A stretch of DNA of 64,000 nt, from positions 91,854,000 through 91,917,999 of the forward strand of contig JBCNJP010000010.1 in the NCBI GenBank assembly GCA_039602395.1, in the 5' to 3' direction. The notes below the pieces were generated by a model that saw only the letters and a list, made by a program, of their open reading frames with translations, did no database searches and was not told where the DNA came from. The position numbers and the translations under genes were made by a program. Shown piece by piece: positions 1-9,698 of this stretch; the stretch's first letter is position 1; each line of letters opens with the position of its first letter. This DNA is from Deinandra increscens subsp. villosa. Lineage: Eukaryota > Streptophyta > Magnoliopsida > Asterales > Asteraceae.

Positions 1-562
1 TCGGTAACATATTTGGCCTGATGGATAAGTATCCCACTGTCACTCTGCTTTACCTGTAATGCGAGGAAAAACTCCATCTCGCCCATCTGGCTCATCTCAA
101 ATTTTGTGCGCATAACCTTCTCAAACTCTTTACACAAATCTTCATTGGTTGATCCGAAGATTATGTCATCAACATATACTTGCACCATGATTATGTCATG
201 CTCGACCTCCTTTCTAAAAAGTGTCTGATCTACAATGCCTCTTGTGTACCCATGTGCAAGAAGATGATCAGTCAGAGTTTTGTACCACGACCGAGGGGCC
301 TGGTGTAAGCCATACAATGCCTTGTCGAGCTTGTACACATGGTACGGGTGTTCCTCATCAATGAACCCAGGAGGTTGAGTGACATATACCTCTTCATCCA
401 TTTCAGCATAAAAAAGGTTGTTTTCACGTCCAACTGGTAGACCGTGAAGTTCATGTAGGATGCATAGGCTAAGAAGACTCTTATTGCCTCTAAACGGGCA
501 ACCGGTGCATACACTTCATCATAATCCACTCCTTGAATTTGTTTGTGGCCCTGAACCACCAA
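1..562 (-). pseudogene. Copia reverse transcriptase fragment (element 1)
   Basis: The minus strand encodes the middle of a copia reverse transcriptase. It begins with a VVQGHKQIQGVDYDEVYAPV block and continues to YVDDIIFG near 170-195, which holds the catalytic YVDD. The frame breaks near 415 at a T-rich run, after QLDVKTTFF; the downstream sequence (MDEEVYVTQPPGF) continues in another frame down to position 1. It is also out of frame with the upstream pol ORF ending at 594, and that junction lies at a homopolymer around 600-609. Both breaks are at single-base runs, so consensus error is as likely as real mutation. The rest of RT and RNase H is outside the window. Confidence 0.85.
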
Positions 563-593
563 CCTGGCCTTGTTTCTGACAATGATGCCGTTG

Positions 594-2537
594 TCATCCT
601 TTTTTTTTCTTATAAAGCCACCGAGTAGTGATGACCTTTTTGTCAGCGGGCCTTTCCACTAACCTCCAAACTTGAAGCCAGGAGAATTGATTTAGTTCTT
701 CATGCATGGCCTCCACCCAACTAGGATCAGTCAAGGCCATAGTAATGTTGGGGGGCTCAATTTGTGAGATGAAATAGGAGTACATACAATGATTGATGTC
801 TCCTGACTGGCTTCTTGTTACCACCCCGGATGCTAACGGACCAATGATGTTGTCCAAAGGGTGGTATTTATGGATTCTGGTCTCCACAACGGCCTGAACG
901 GGAATTTCAGGAGGTAAATTGGATTGATCGGGTTCATTGTTCGTTTCAGCTGCACTTTCTGCCTCAACTCCCTGTGTTTGAGGAGTGTCTGAAACGGGGT
1001 CAACTTCTGCGTCAGTTCCCTGTGATTGATTATCCACAGGATCAGCAGTTTCCTGAACTGGTGTGGTATCTGTTTTAGGAGCATTGACTGGAGCTTTGGT
1101 GATGGAGTGTGATACTGACGGTCCTGAAACCGTATCTTCATAAAGTTCTTGAGCTATGACAGGTTCCAAACCCAATGGACGGAAGAAGTGATTATAGTCA
1201 AAAGCTTGAGGAGGACCCACTCCACCATCAGATGGATTTTCTTCTAGCCAATCCACATTGGTGGACTCCATCACAATCCCGGTTGTTTTGTTGAAAACCC
1301 TGTAAGCGGAGCTGGCAGAGTAACCTACAAAATAACATTCATCAGACTTAGCAGCAAATTTAGGAACATCAGTATTTACCAAAACTGTGCATAGACACCC
1401 AAAAGCCCGAAGGTGTCCAATTATGGGCTTATCATTGTAAATCAGCTCATATGGAGTTTTCTGCTGCCGCTTATTGATGAGCACCCGATTTTGGACATAA
1501 CATGCAGTGTTAACTGCTTCTGCCCAAAACATGGTTGGTAGCTTTGAATCACACAACATAGTGCGAGCAGCTTCAATCAGGGTCCTGTTCCGTCGTTCTG
1601 CGACGCCATTCTGCTGGGGGGTGTAGGGAGCACTGAATTGATGCTCAATTCCCTTGACGGCACAGAAATTGTCAATTGTTTGTTTCTTAAACTCCGTCCC
1701 ATTATCACTCCTGATGGCCTTCACTTGCAGCTTTAATTTATTTTCGATGAGCTTGATGAAAGCGATCAGTATACCTACAACATCACTTTTCTTTGACAAG
1801 AAAAACACCCTAGTGAAATGGGAAAAGTCGTCAGTAATAACTAAACAAAATGCACATCGGTTAAGGCTTAACATACTGACGGGACCAAATAGGTCCATGT
1901 GAAGCAGCTCCAGTGGTGACGATATTCTGTTGAAGACCTTTGGTTTATGTGGACGTTTGTGCTGCTTCCCTTTAGCACAAGCCACACATTTCTCCTTGAG
2001 AACAAATTCTTTGATTGGGAGATCTTTAACAAGCCCTCCTCTAGCAAGTCGATTCAAGTTCTTCAGATTCATGTGCCCCAATCTTCTGTGCCACAACTGA
2101 GCGTGGTTCTTAGCCGTTTTAGAAAGGATATAGGCCACCTCAGATGTGGGGGGTTTCTGCATGTTGAGCACATAAGAGTTACCATATCTAGGTGTTCTCA
2201 TTAACACCCAATCATCAGGGATGGAGTATCCAGGTTTAAAAATGAGGCATTCTTTATTGTTGAAGAGAAGTGGATACTCCCGATCACATATCTGTGAAAC
2301 ACTTAACAAACTGTGCTTTAACTGCTCCACATAATTGACATCGTGGAAGCTGAGACAACCGTTGCGTACTGTGCCTTTCTGACTGATATATCCTCCCACT
2401 CCTCCGGCGAACGACACATAACCTCCATCAAATTTTTCTAAGTCTTGCAGTAGGGATATGTCGCCCGTCATATGCCTGGAACAACCACTGTCAACGTAAC
2501 ATAGGTTGCTGACAGTCCTCCTTGGCTGTTCCTGCAT
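594..2537 (-). CDS. Copia pol: protease, GAG-pre-integrase, integrase, start of RT
   Basis: This 647-residue ORF starts just before the aspartic protease. DSGCSRHMTGD at residues 16-26 holds the catalytic DSG. A GAG-pre-integrase segment follows (LWHRRLGHMNLKNL, then CVACAKGKQ), which gives the HHCC zinc ligands. The integrase core shows LHMDLFGPV, ITDDFSHFTRVF, RSDNGTEFKKQ and TPQQNGVAERRNRTL, the acidic D, D and E of DD35E. A divergent Ser/Pro/Thr-rich linker leads into the conserved RT entry (DPSWVEAMHEELNQF, then TTRWLYKKKKG). The stop comes directly after a lysine-coding A-run and looks like a frameshift. The ORF is in a different frame from the gag extension upstream. Confidence 0.9.
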   Translation of the reverse strand: MQEQPRRTVSNLCYVDSGCSRHMTGDISLLQDLEKFDGGYVSFAGGVGGYISQKGTVRNGCLSFHDVNYVEQLKHSLLSVSQICDREYPLLFNNKECLIFKPGYSIPDDWVLMRTPRYGNSYVLNMQKPPTSEVAYILSKTAKNHAQLWHRRLGHMNLKNLNRLARGGLVKDLPIKEFVLKEKCVACAKGKQHKRPHKPKVFNRISSPLELLHMDLFGPVSMLSLNRCAFCLVITDDFSHFTRVFFLSKKSDVVGILIAFIKLIENKLKLQVKAIRSDNGTEFKKQTIDNFCAVKGIEHQFSAPYTPQQNGVAERRNRTLIEAARTMLCDSKLPTMFWAEAVNTACYVQNRVLINKRQQKTPYELIYNDKPIIGHLRAFGCLCTVLVNTDVPKFAAKSDECYFVGYSASSAYRVFNKTTGIVMESTNVDWLEENPSDGGVGPPQAFDYNHFFRPLGLEPVIAQELYEDTVSGPSVSHSITKAPVNAPKTDTTPVQETADPVDNQSQGTDAEVDPVSDTPQTQGVEAESAAETNNEPDQSNLPPEIPVQAVVETRIHKYHPLDNIIGPLASGVVTRSQSGDINHCMYSYFISQIEPPNITMALTDPSWVEAMHEELNQFSWLQVWRLVERPADKKVITTRWLYKKKKG

Positions 2538-2547
2538 TCAAAGAAGA

Positions 2548-4146
2548 TCAGTTAGATTTTGGTACCCAGGCCTTAATTGGTCTGGATGAGACTGGTCTGT
2601 CCTTGTTTGGACTGAGGATGTCTTTTATGTTGACATCTCGGGAATGATTTTCCTTACCAAGCCACTGTCGATTATTTTTACTTACTTTGGAACTTTTAAC
2701 CTCTTGAAAAGACATGGAGTGTTTTTTGTACACTCCAGTAGGCTTGAAGGACAAATTCACAACTTTTGGGACATTCTATTTACCATCATCCCACTGATTG
2801 GTTGATTGTGTGATTCCTTCAGGTTTTGAGTAAAATAGTGTTTCTGAAAATCTTTTGAAAACAGGTTGAGGATGAACAGGTGATTTTGAAAAAGTATCCT
2901 GCTTTGGGCGAGAGACAGATTTTGAAGGTTCAACAACTTTTGAAGCCCTAGCAGGTTTAGTGAAAATCTTTGAAGATTTCTTAGCATTTTTATTCACCTT
3001 ACTTTTCACAATTGGTGGTTCCTGTTTAGGAGACTTGGGCTTTAGACTCCATTTGTGGACATTGGGATGTGGTATGCCCCGCTGCACCTTTCGGTTTGAA
3101 GGTACAGTCTTTGCTGTTGGTCTAGCATGTATCTTTGTTTGTGAAGGTGGTGATGTCAACTTCTGCACCTTGGAATTTGAAGGTTCAAATTTGGGTTTTG
3201 GGCCAACATGTGTTTGGCCCAATGGGACAGTCTTTTGTTGGACCTTCTTAGGATAGTAAGGCTCATAAGGACGGTGCAGGCAGTTTCTTGCCATGTGTCC
3301 TAGTTGTCCACACACATGGCAGAACTGTTTCTTTGGATACACGGGAGCCTGTTGTTGGTTACGCCCAGTGGATATCCAAGTTGGCTTTGAAGCGTTTTTA
3401 TGGATCCAAAGGGTTTTACCATGGGGCTTTGTGGTCAGAATATACTCCCGTTGTATCGGCTGGAATTGGTCATATGCAGAATTAACTTCTGGGTACGGGA
3501 CAAATTCCTGGGGTTTTGTGTCCCGTACTTTCTGCACATTTTGAGTAGGACAATTAACCTTATCCTCAGAAATTTTTACGTTTCCTGTGGGTTTGGGACC
3601 ATCAACCTACGGTCCCTTACCCCTTCTTACAATTTTAACAGTTCTTAGGGGCTTCACAGGTATTACATCACATTTACCAACATTAAACACACCACATTCA
3701 AAAAGTTTATCACACAATTCAGACTCTAGAGTTTTTGACTCAATCTTAACAGAAGTTTCAGGTTTCTCAAAATCACAATTTTTAAAACAAAAATAAACTT
3801 CAGACTTCATGGGACTCTTAGTGGACTCCTTGCAATTTACTACCCCTGCTTCATTATTACCTTTATCTGCACAAGAAGTAAAAGTGTTAGTAAGGTTAGA
3901 AACAGGAGCAGAAATTTTAATGGAACAAGCGGCAAGTTTCTTTTCTATTTCAGCCTTAGCTTCTAAGGAGGTCTTAGAACACTCAAAATCTGAGATCATT
4001 TCATGCATTAGGGGCATCGGTACTATATGAGTGGATCTTTCATCTTTTACCTCAGTACCGAGACCCAAACCAGAGTTGGCTTTTAGACGTCGCATTCGGG
4101 CATCTGTGTTATAGAAAAGTGAACTAGCTTTTATCATTTCTGACAC
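2548..4146 (-). pseudogene. Gag C-terminal extension with second CCHC zinc knuckle
   Basis: Three open stretches (3607-4146, 3537 down to 2776, and 2760 down to 2548) share one minus-strand frame with the Gag ORF ending at 4168, separated only by in-frame stops. Together they extend the Gag. Near 3230-3310 is a second CCHC knuckle, CHVCGQLGHMARNC, followed by LHRPYEPYYPKK. After it comes a Lys/Pro/Ser-rich basic tail ending in the WVPK motif that often precedes copia protease. A closely similar knuckle (CFNCGIAGHIARNC, then LYRPYEPYFPK) is in element 2. I know no defined function for this domain; a nucleic-acid-binding role is inferred from the knuckle and the basic composition. Confidence 0.75.
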
Positions 4147-4167
4147 AATTTTATCGTTTCGCTCAAC

Positions 4168-5883
4168 TTAGGTTTGTGATGTTTCTAATTTACCTTTAAG
4201 TTTTTCAACTTTAAATTTTAATGTGACAATCTCTTCATTAGCAATTTTAAGATATGTGGTTTTGTCACTCAAATCCCTTTGTAGATTTTTTATGTCGACT
4301 TTGGTAGCTTCTAGTTTCTCACTTAATGATTTAGTCCTACCTTTGTATTCTCTCAAGTCTTTATCAGATAATTCACGATTTAATGTTTCATTGAAGAACT
4401 TACGTTGCCAGTCTTGAGATTCATTAAGTATAGTTTGACATTTAGGATTAAAACATACCTCAGTGCTGTTGGCCGAGGACCCTGGAGTTATGTCTGCCAT
4501 GAATGCATGATGGAATACTTCAGCAGCTTCTTTCTGAACTTCTTCTTCAGCTAACAAGGCTACATGATCAAGTGTTAGACTTAAGTCTTCCACCTGTGAT
4601 GTCCAGTCATATCCTGGCGTATGTAGAACAACCAGTGCCTTGTCATTCTTCCCTGTCTCCTTCTTCATGCTTTCACCTCTGTTTTCAGTCTTGCTTTCTC
4701 TATCAACCTTAGGTTTGGTGCATTCCCTTGCATAATGCCCATACTCGTTGCAATTGTAGCACCTCAGATTTGCTTTATTGAAGCTGAGCTTTATTCCTTT
4801 GCCACCATTCCAGTCCTTCTGTCTTGTCTTTGCCATGAACTGCCTAGCTCTCAGGGCTGACATTCCCATCTGGTAAGATATATCCATGTGCTCCAGGTCA
4901 TCTGGGTTCACTTGATTCACATCATCAGGAGATAGATTAGTGGGAAGAAGTGAGCCTGCTACGAGTGCCTGGTAGCAACTCATAATCCCTACCCCAAGGG
5001 CAAAGCCGGGATCTTTAGTTAAAGCATTAACATCTAGTAAGACAACATTTGATGTTCCAGATGTACTCGACCTAGTGGCTTGAGCAATAAATCCCATTGG
5101 AGTAGACTGTGGGTTGTTTGGAGCGACAGCTGGCTGAGAGATGAATGCTTGATTCAGTTGATTCATTAAAGCCCCATTGCCAAGTTTTCTCGCCCTCTTC
5201 TGTTTCTTCTCTTCATATGCTCTAATGGTATACATGAGCTCACTTAGGGGTGATGTGGACATTTGCACCGTCTTTTCAATCAATTCAATGGTGCTGTCCC
5301 AATTTAGCGGAAGAGAGTTGACCAGCTTTCTGTTGACCTCCACCTGTGTATATGTTACTCCAGCATCTTTCATTCCAGTGACTATCTTGATGAAGCGTTG
5401 AAGCTGAGTCTCAATATTTTCACCTGGGATGTAGTTAAACTCATTAAACTGTTCTCTTAGATTTTCTCTTCGAGATTCCTTCATATCATCATTTCCCTCG
5501 TAAGCGGCCACAAGGGCATCCCAAATGGTCTTAGCGGAGGTGTATTCCTTGAAAGCTTCAGCAACTTCAGGAGATAGGGCCATGGTTAGAGCAGCCAATG
5601 CCTTTCTATCTCGTTCCACCTTTTCCCAGTCTTCATCAAGCCATTCAGATTTTACTTTAGGTGTAGGCGGCTGACCCTGTGCTCTAGCTGTTGATGGGAC
5701 AAAATCTCCCACTTCGACCGACCGCATGATCTTGGGATCATGGTAGTTGATGTAATTAACAAATCGATACTTCCAACTCATGAAATCCTTGCCAGACATC
5801 AGACGAGGTGGTCTGGCATTGGTTCCGATTTTGGCATCCATTTCAAGAGTGGCACTCGACAAGGTAGACATGTCAAAGGCCAT
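4168..5883 (-). CDS. Copia Gag (UBN2-type) with zinc knuckle and coiled coil
   Basis: This 571-residue Gag starts at the ATG nearest the leader. Residues of about 25-260 are a UBN2/retrotran_gag-type capsid (RLMSGKDFMSWKYRFVNYI, later WDALVAAYEGNDDMKESRR and LREQFNEFNYIPGENIETQL). A CCHC zinc knuckle (CYNCNEYGHYARECTK) lies around residue 375. The C-terminal 100 residues are heptad-rich (KSLSEKLEATKVDIKNLQRD) and likely form a coiled coil. The stop at 4168 is followed by open sequence in the same frame, so it probably interrupts a longer Gag-Pol. Product: capsid/nucleocapsid protein forming virus-like particles for reverse transcription. Confidence 0.88.
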   Translation of the reverse strand: MAFDMSTLSSATLEMDAKIGTNARPPRLMSGKDFMSWKYRFVNYINYHDPKIMRSVEVGDFVPSTARAQGQPPTPKVKSEWLDEDWEKVERDRKALAALTMALSPEVAEAFKEYTSAKTIWDALVAAYEGNDDMKESRRENLREQFNEFNYIPGENIETQLQRFIKIVTGMKDAGVTYTQVEVNRKLVNSLPLNWDSTIELIEKTVQMSTSPLSELMYTIRAYEEKKQKRARKLGNGALMNQLNQAFISQPAVAPNNPQSTPMGFIAQATRSSTSGTSNVVLLDVNALTKDPGFALGVGIMSCYQALVAGSLLPTNLSPDDVNQVNPDDLEHMDISYQMGMSALRARQFMAKTRQKDWNGGKGIKLSFNKANLRCYNCNEYGHYARECTKPKVDRESKTENRGESMKKETGKNDKALVVLHTPGYDWTSQVEDLSLTLDHVALLAEEEVQKEAAEVFHHAFMADITPGSSANSTEVCFNPKCQTILNESQDWQRKFFNETLNRELSDKDLREYKGRTKSLSEKLEATKVDIKNLQRDLSDKTTYLKIANEEIVTLKFKVEKLKGKLETSQT

Positions 5884-5919
5884 TGCTGCAAGAGAAAATA
5901 TTAAAAAAAATGACTCGAA

Positions 5920-6375
5920 CAGGGGTTTCCGGTCGAAAATGGCTTGATCGAAAAGTACTTTTTGGTCGAAAAGTTGCCGGTCGAAAAGTATCGGGCGATC
6001 GAAAAGTGAGGTATGGATCGAAAAGTCTCTGAGGGGACTTTTCGATCGAAAAGCACAGTGGGTCGAAAAGTCAAAGAGGACTTTCCGATCAAGATGACGG
6101 ATCGAGAAGTCTCGAGGGAACTTCTCGATTGAGATGAAACTGATCGAAAAGTCTCTGAGGGACTTTTCGATTGAGGATGCTAATCGAGAAGTCTTGAAGT
6201 AGGACTTCTCGATTGAGAACAGCTGGTCGAAAAGTCACATGAGGGGACTTTTCGACTGGAACGCCCTGATCAAAAAGCCACAAGGGGGCTTTCTCGATCG
6301 AAAAGGGGTGGCAGAAGAGGGTTTTCGATCAGCCCGACTGATCGAAAAGTCACCGGCTGGGTCGAAAAGTCACTG
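5920..6375 (-). repeat. Leader array of TCGAAAAGTC words forming tandem hairpins
   Basis: Between the Gag start and the PBS, the word (G)ATCGAAAAGTC or its complement occurs about twenty times with small variants (TCGAGAAGTC). Many copies are paired head to head. Examples are GATCGAAAAGTC at 6016-6027 with its complement at 6036-6047, ATCGAGAAGT at 6101-6110 with 6120-6129, 6143-6153 with 6161-6171, 6183-6193 with 6203-6213, and 6226-6236 with 6246-6256. Each pair gives a 10-12 bp stem and a 7-9 nt loop, so the RNA leader would be a row of hairpins. No function is known to me; RNA packaging or a regulatory role is a guess. Confidence 0.88.
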
Positions 6376-6525
6376 AATCGCAAGCAGTTGGTCATGAACA
6401 CTTCTGTCTCTATCCGAAACCTGCAAAAACAATCCTTCCGAACCTTGCTACTGCGAAAATTACCACAAAACTCAAACGGTTAGTTTGAATCGGATATCGC
6501 GAGCGCCTCGAAACTTGTGTTTCTT

Positions 6526-6538
6526 GGCTCTGATACCA
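6526..6538 (-). promoter_or_regulatory. Primer binding site, initiator tRNA-Met type
   Basis: The minus strand reads TGGTATCAGAGCC, the usual plant copia/gypsy site complementary to the 3' end of initiator tRNA-Met. It lies 2 bases inside the LTR end at 6541, which fixes the LTR boundary. Confidence 0.93.
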
Positions 6539-6540
6539 AT

Positions 6541-6992
6541 TGTAAGGATCAATTTAACCCTCACGCGATATCTGAGACTAGTAAAACCGTGCGGAATCCG
6601 GTTTTAGCTAGTTGATTCAAGAAACAATAAAAAGCACTAATCGAAAAGTAAGATAATCACTAACTAACAAACACAAAGCGATTGAATTGGAGAAAGAACG
6701 CTTGTATTGATTTGGATTGCTTACACTTGTCGAAAATTCTCCTTGAGAATTTTCGTAAACACCGGAATCACCAAAACACTATGGAGCAAAAACCAACCCT
6801 AATCTATTAAACAAGCTATCCTTATATAGTGTTGGTTATGCTTGTTAAACAAGCTACAATATTTCGACCTCAAGGCCCTAAAACCGTCCAACCCATAAGC
6901 CCAACCCCATTTACATAAACACAGCCTAATTACATTTAACTAGCCCACAAAATAAATTCTAATGCAAAAGCCTTATAAAAATCTAGTCTCTA
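6541..6992 (-). repeat. 5' LTR of element 1
   Basis: On the minus strand this reads TGTAGAGACTAG...GATCCTTACA, with TG/CA ends, 452 bp. The right boundary is supported by similarity to the start of the element 2 LTR (TGTAGAGGCTAGATTATGAG) and by the CACTA transposase frame resuming immediately to the right. The partner LTR is outside the window. Confidence 0.82.
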
Positions 6993-8104
6993 CAAAGACT
7001 TAGATATTTGAGGCATAATAATGTCCAACATTGCATTGATTTTATGCATATTGAAAAGAATGTGGCTGAGAGTCTTGTTGGAACTCTGCTCAACCTTCCA
7101 GGAAAGACAAAGGATGGACTGAATGCTAGAAAGGATATAAACTTTTTGGGGTAAAGACCAGAGTTGCAGCCTAAACAGAACAAGAACAACATAGTACTTC
7201 TTGTAGCGTGTTACACGTTACAAAAAGATGAAAAGGAAAAGTTTTGTGACACGTTGTATAACTTGAAGGTTCCACAAGGCTATTGTTCTAACTTTTCTAG
7301 TTTGGTTAGTCTAAAGGACAAGAAACTTGTGGGGCTCAAGTCACATGACTATCATATGCTGATGCAACAGTTTCTGCCAATTGCAATTCGGTCAGTCATG
7401 CCTCAACCGACAAGATATGCTATTATCAGGCTCTGTTTTTTTTTTCAAATCAATATGCAGCAAAGAGATCAACGTCGAAGAACTAGATAAATTGCAAGCG
7501 GATCTTTGTGTCACACTATGCCTGCTTGAGAAATATTTCCCGCCATCATTTTTTGATGTTATGCTTCATTTGACGGTGCACCTTACTAGGGAGGTAAAAT
7601 TATGTGGCCCAATATGCTTTTGATGGATGTATCCATTTGAAAGGTGTATGAAGGTAATTAAGGGCCACGTGAGAAACTAAACTTATCCAGAAGGGTGCAT
7701 TGCTGAGGAGAACATTGTAGAAGAAACGATTGAGTTTCTCAGCGAATACCAAAAAAACATCACAACTATTGGTGTTCCAACTAAAAAGCATAGCAGTGCT
7801 GATGGAAGTCCTGGGTCAGCTGGTAGATCAGTTGAAGTCTCTCCAGAGCTCCTATCGAAAGCGCATTTATATGTGTTGCTAAATACGCCTGAAATTGAGC
7901 ATTGTATCGAGTAAGTAATTTAGATTATTAACCTTTTTTGATCTGTTTAATTATTTATAAACTTTTATAGATAACTTCAATTCATGTAATTGTAGAGAAC
8001 ACATGAAATTTTTGGAACAAGAACATCCTGGTAGTAGACTAAATGAGCTTACTAAGAAGCAGATCACAACATTTGGTAAATGGTTACGCAACAAGTTCAG
8101 CTAA
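6993..8104 (+). pseudogene. CACTA (En/Spm) TNP2-type transposase, C-terminal part, interrupted
   Basis: The plus strand encodes the region downstream of the TNP2 catalytic core, including a DUF4218-like domain. Seen are HCIDFMHIEKNVAESLVGTL, LNLPGKTKDGLNARKD, ACYTLQKDEKEKFC, LVGLKSHDYHMLMQQFLPIA, then in a shifted frame LEKYFPPSFFDVMLHLTVHL, TREVKLCGP, WMYPFERCMKVIKGHVRN and YPEGCIAEENIVEETIEFL. A frameshift lies near the T-run at 7437-7444, and in-frame stops follow GPICF and HVRN. A GT-AG intron at 7911-7995 leads to a last exon ending KWLRNKFS with a stop at 8102-8104. The N-terminal part is cut off by element 1. TNP2 cuts CACTA ends; this copy is dead. Confidence 0.87.
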
Positions 8105-8110
8105 ATTTGC

Positions 8111-8500
8111 TTATTGTTTTAATTCCGGATGAACTGTAACTTTCCTAAACAACTGACCTGAGTTGTCCGGAAGAACTCTATTTTCTATCCGGATGAACTA
8201 TAACCTTCCTGGTGAACTGAAACTATTTTCTTATAGTTTTAATCCCGGATGAACTGTAACTTTCCAGAACAACTGACCTGAGTTGTCCGCAACAACTCTA
8301 TTTTCTATCCGGTTGAACTATAACCTTCCTGGTGAACTGAAACTATTTTCTTATAGTTTTAATTCCGGATGAGCTGTAACTTTCCGGAACAACTGACCTG
8401 AGTTGTCCGCAACAACTCTATTTTTTATCCGGATGAACTATAACCTTCCTAGTGAACTGAAACTATTTTCTTATAGTTTTAATTCCGGATGAACTGTAAC
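8111..8500 (+). repeat. 120-bp tandem array carrying CCGGATGAACT words
   Basis: Three full units start at 8111, 8231 and 8351, with a partial fourth at 8471, giving a period of 120 bp and a few substitutions. Each unit contains CCGGATGAACT twice (one in the context GAACTGTAAC, one in GAACTATAACC) plus GTTGTCCG(G/C)AA(G/C)AACT. The array directly follows the transposase stop and is cut at 8500 by element 2. The same word is scattered inside CACTA1 at 48330-50240. CACTA elements typically carry short subterminal repeats bound by their TNPA protein, so this is probably such a region. Confidence 0.85.
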
Positions 8501-8966
8501 TGTAGAGGCTAGATTATGAGGCTTGTAATATTAAATATGTTGGGCTGGGCTTAGAGGGTTTCATTAGTTTAGTAGACTAGTTTGGTTATTATATGTAGGC
8601 TAGTTTATGGTTGGGCTTGAGTTTACTATTGGGTTTATGACTCAAGAGGCCCAATAGTAAACCCATTGGGGTGCCTATATAAACCCCTCTAGACCTCCTT
8701 ATTTGGGGTTGCTGGTTTACGATTAAGAGAGGAGCAGCCCAAGCTGTTTACGATCAAAAGAGATTACGATCGTAAACCCAAGAGTGAGAGGAGTTTACGA
8801 TTACAAGTTTTGTACTCGACAAGTTTTCTTGTGTGCAAAGATCTATTGTTTATATCATCGTATTCTTGCATTCTCTTCATCTTTCTTCTTGAATCAATCA
8901 CTTACGAGGATTCCACACTCGTTTGTGATATCAATATCGTGTTTCGGGAGATTTTCTGGACCTACA
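8501..8966 (+). repeat. 5' LTR of element 2
   Basis: TGTAGAGGCTAG...GGACCTACA, 466 bp, followed two bases later by the PBS. A TATA-like TATATAAACC is at about 8676. The 3' end of the LTR already contains GTTTACGATC words that continue into the leader. The partner LTR at 14104 carries an extra AAGTTTTT near 14447 and a few substitutions. Confidence 0.93.
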
Positions 8967-9425
8967 ATTGGTATCAGAGCCAAGAATCAGTGATTCGAGG
9001 CTCTCACGATATTGGATTCAAGCATTTTCTGGAAAAAGATCGATTTTTTGAAGGTTTTGGAGTTGTTCTTCGAGTTCACGATCAGATCTGCTGCTGCTTC
9101 TTGAGTTTACGATCAATTTCTGGGTCTTATTGAGTGTTTACGACTGCTGTTCTTGAAGATCTTCATCGGAAACGTGATTACGATTTCAAGCAACGATTTT
9201 TAGCCGTTTACGATCCACAAGTTAGTGTTTACGACTTTACTTGGTCAGAAACAAGAGTTTACGATTTATCGTTGTCGGAATCGGTCATCGTAATCGAGTT
9301 TACGATTTGTACGGATCGGAATCAGAGTTTACGATTAAACTCTATCGGAATCGTCGTTTACGATCGTTGTTTACGACTTGGAGGTGTTTACGATCGGAAA
9401 CAGGGTTTACGATCGGAAACAGGAT
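8715..9425 (+). repeat. GTTTACGATC word array in LTR end and leader
   Basis: The word GTTTACGA(T/C) or its complement recurs about fifteen to twenty times from the R/U5 part of the LTR (8715 on) through the leader to about 9415. Variants include GATTACGATC, GTTCACGATC and GTTTACGACT. Where a copy meets its complement it makes a palindrome (TTACGATCGTAAAC at 8764-8777). The spacing is irregular (10-50 bp), so it is not a simple tandem repeat. The layout parallels the TCGAAAAGTC array of element 1 and the GTTCGGAG array at 58730-59545, each with a different word. Confidence 0.85.
8969..8981 (+). promoter_or_regulatory. Primer binding site of element 2
   Basis: TGGTATCAGAGCC, complementary to the 3' end of initiator tRNA-Met, two bases after the LTR end. 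Confidence 0.93.
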
Positions 9426-9698
9426 TTGCGGCAAAAAGTCAATTTTTCACACTTACACGGAAACGGGCGTAACTTTTGACTCGTTTGGAGTTAGAGGCTC
9501 AAATTTGAACACGACGTTCGTGACACCGAGCCCCAGAATTACCCCTGACTAATGTCCAGGGGAGCTCGTTTGGACCCCCAAATTCCACTCCGAAGGCCTC
9601 CGTTTTCGCGTTTTAAGTTTCTGACACTATTCTTTGAATAGTGATTTTGCCGATTTTGCCGTTTTTGCTGATTTTTCAAAATTTTCAGAAGCTGCATA

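Larger units (their letters stand above)
1..6992 (-). mobile_element. Ty1/copia LTR retrotransposon, element 1, truncated by the window edge
   Basis: Read on the minus strand the order is 5' LTR (6541-6992), PBS (6526-6538), leader with hairpin array, Gag, a Gag extension with a second zinc knuckle, protease, integrase and the start of reverse transcriptase. Integrase lying before reverse transcriptase is the Ty1/copia order. The 3' part (RNase H, PPT, 3' LTR) lies beyond position 1. The gag region and its extension occupy one reading frame broken by stops, and pol is broken by frameshifts, so this copy cannot encode a working polyprotein as read. It inserted into a CACTA transposase exon whose reading frame resumes just right of the LTR. 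Confidence 0.93.

Noticed and set aside
1654..4030. Several plus-strand ORFs within element 1
   Set aside because: They are antisense shadows of the minus-strand pol and gag extension.
8784..9552. Overlapping plus-strand ORFs in the element 2 LTR and leader
   Set aside because: They follow from the GTTTACGATC word array being open in several frames; the start region is untranslated leader by position.
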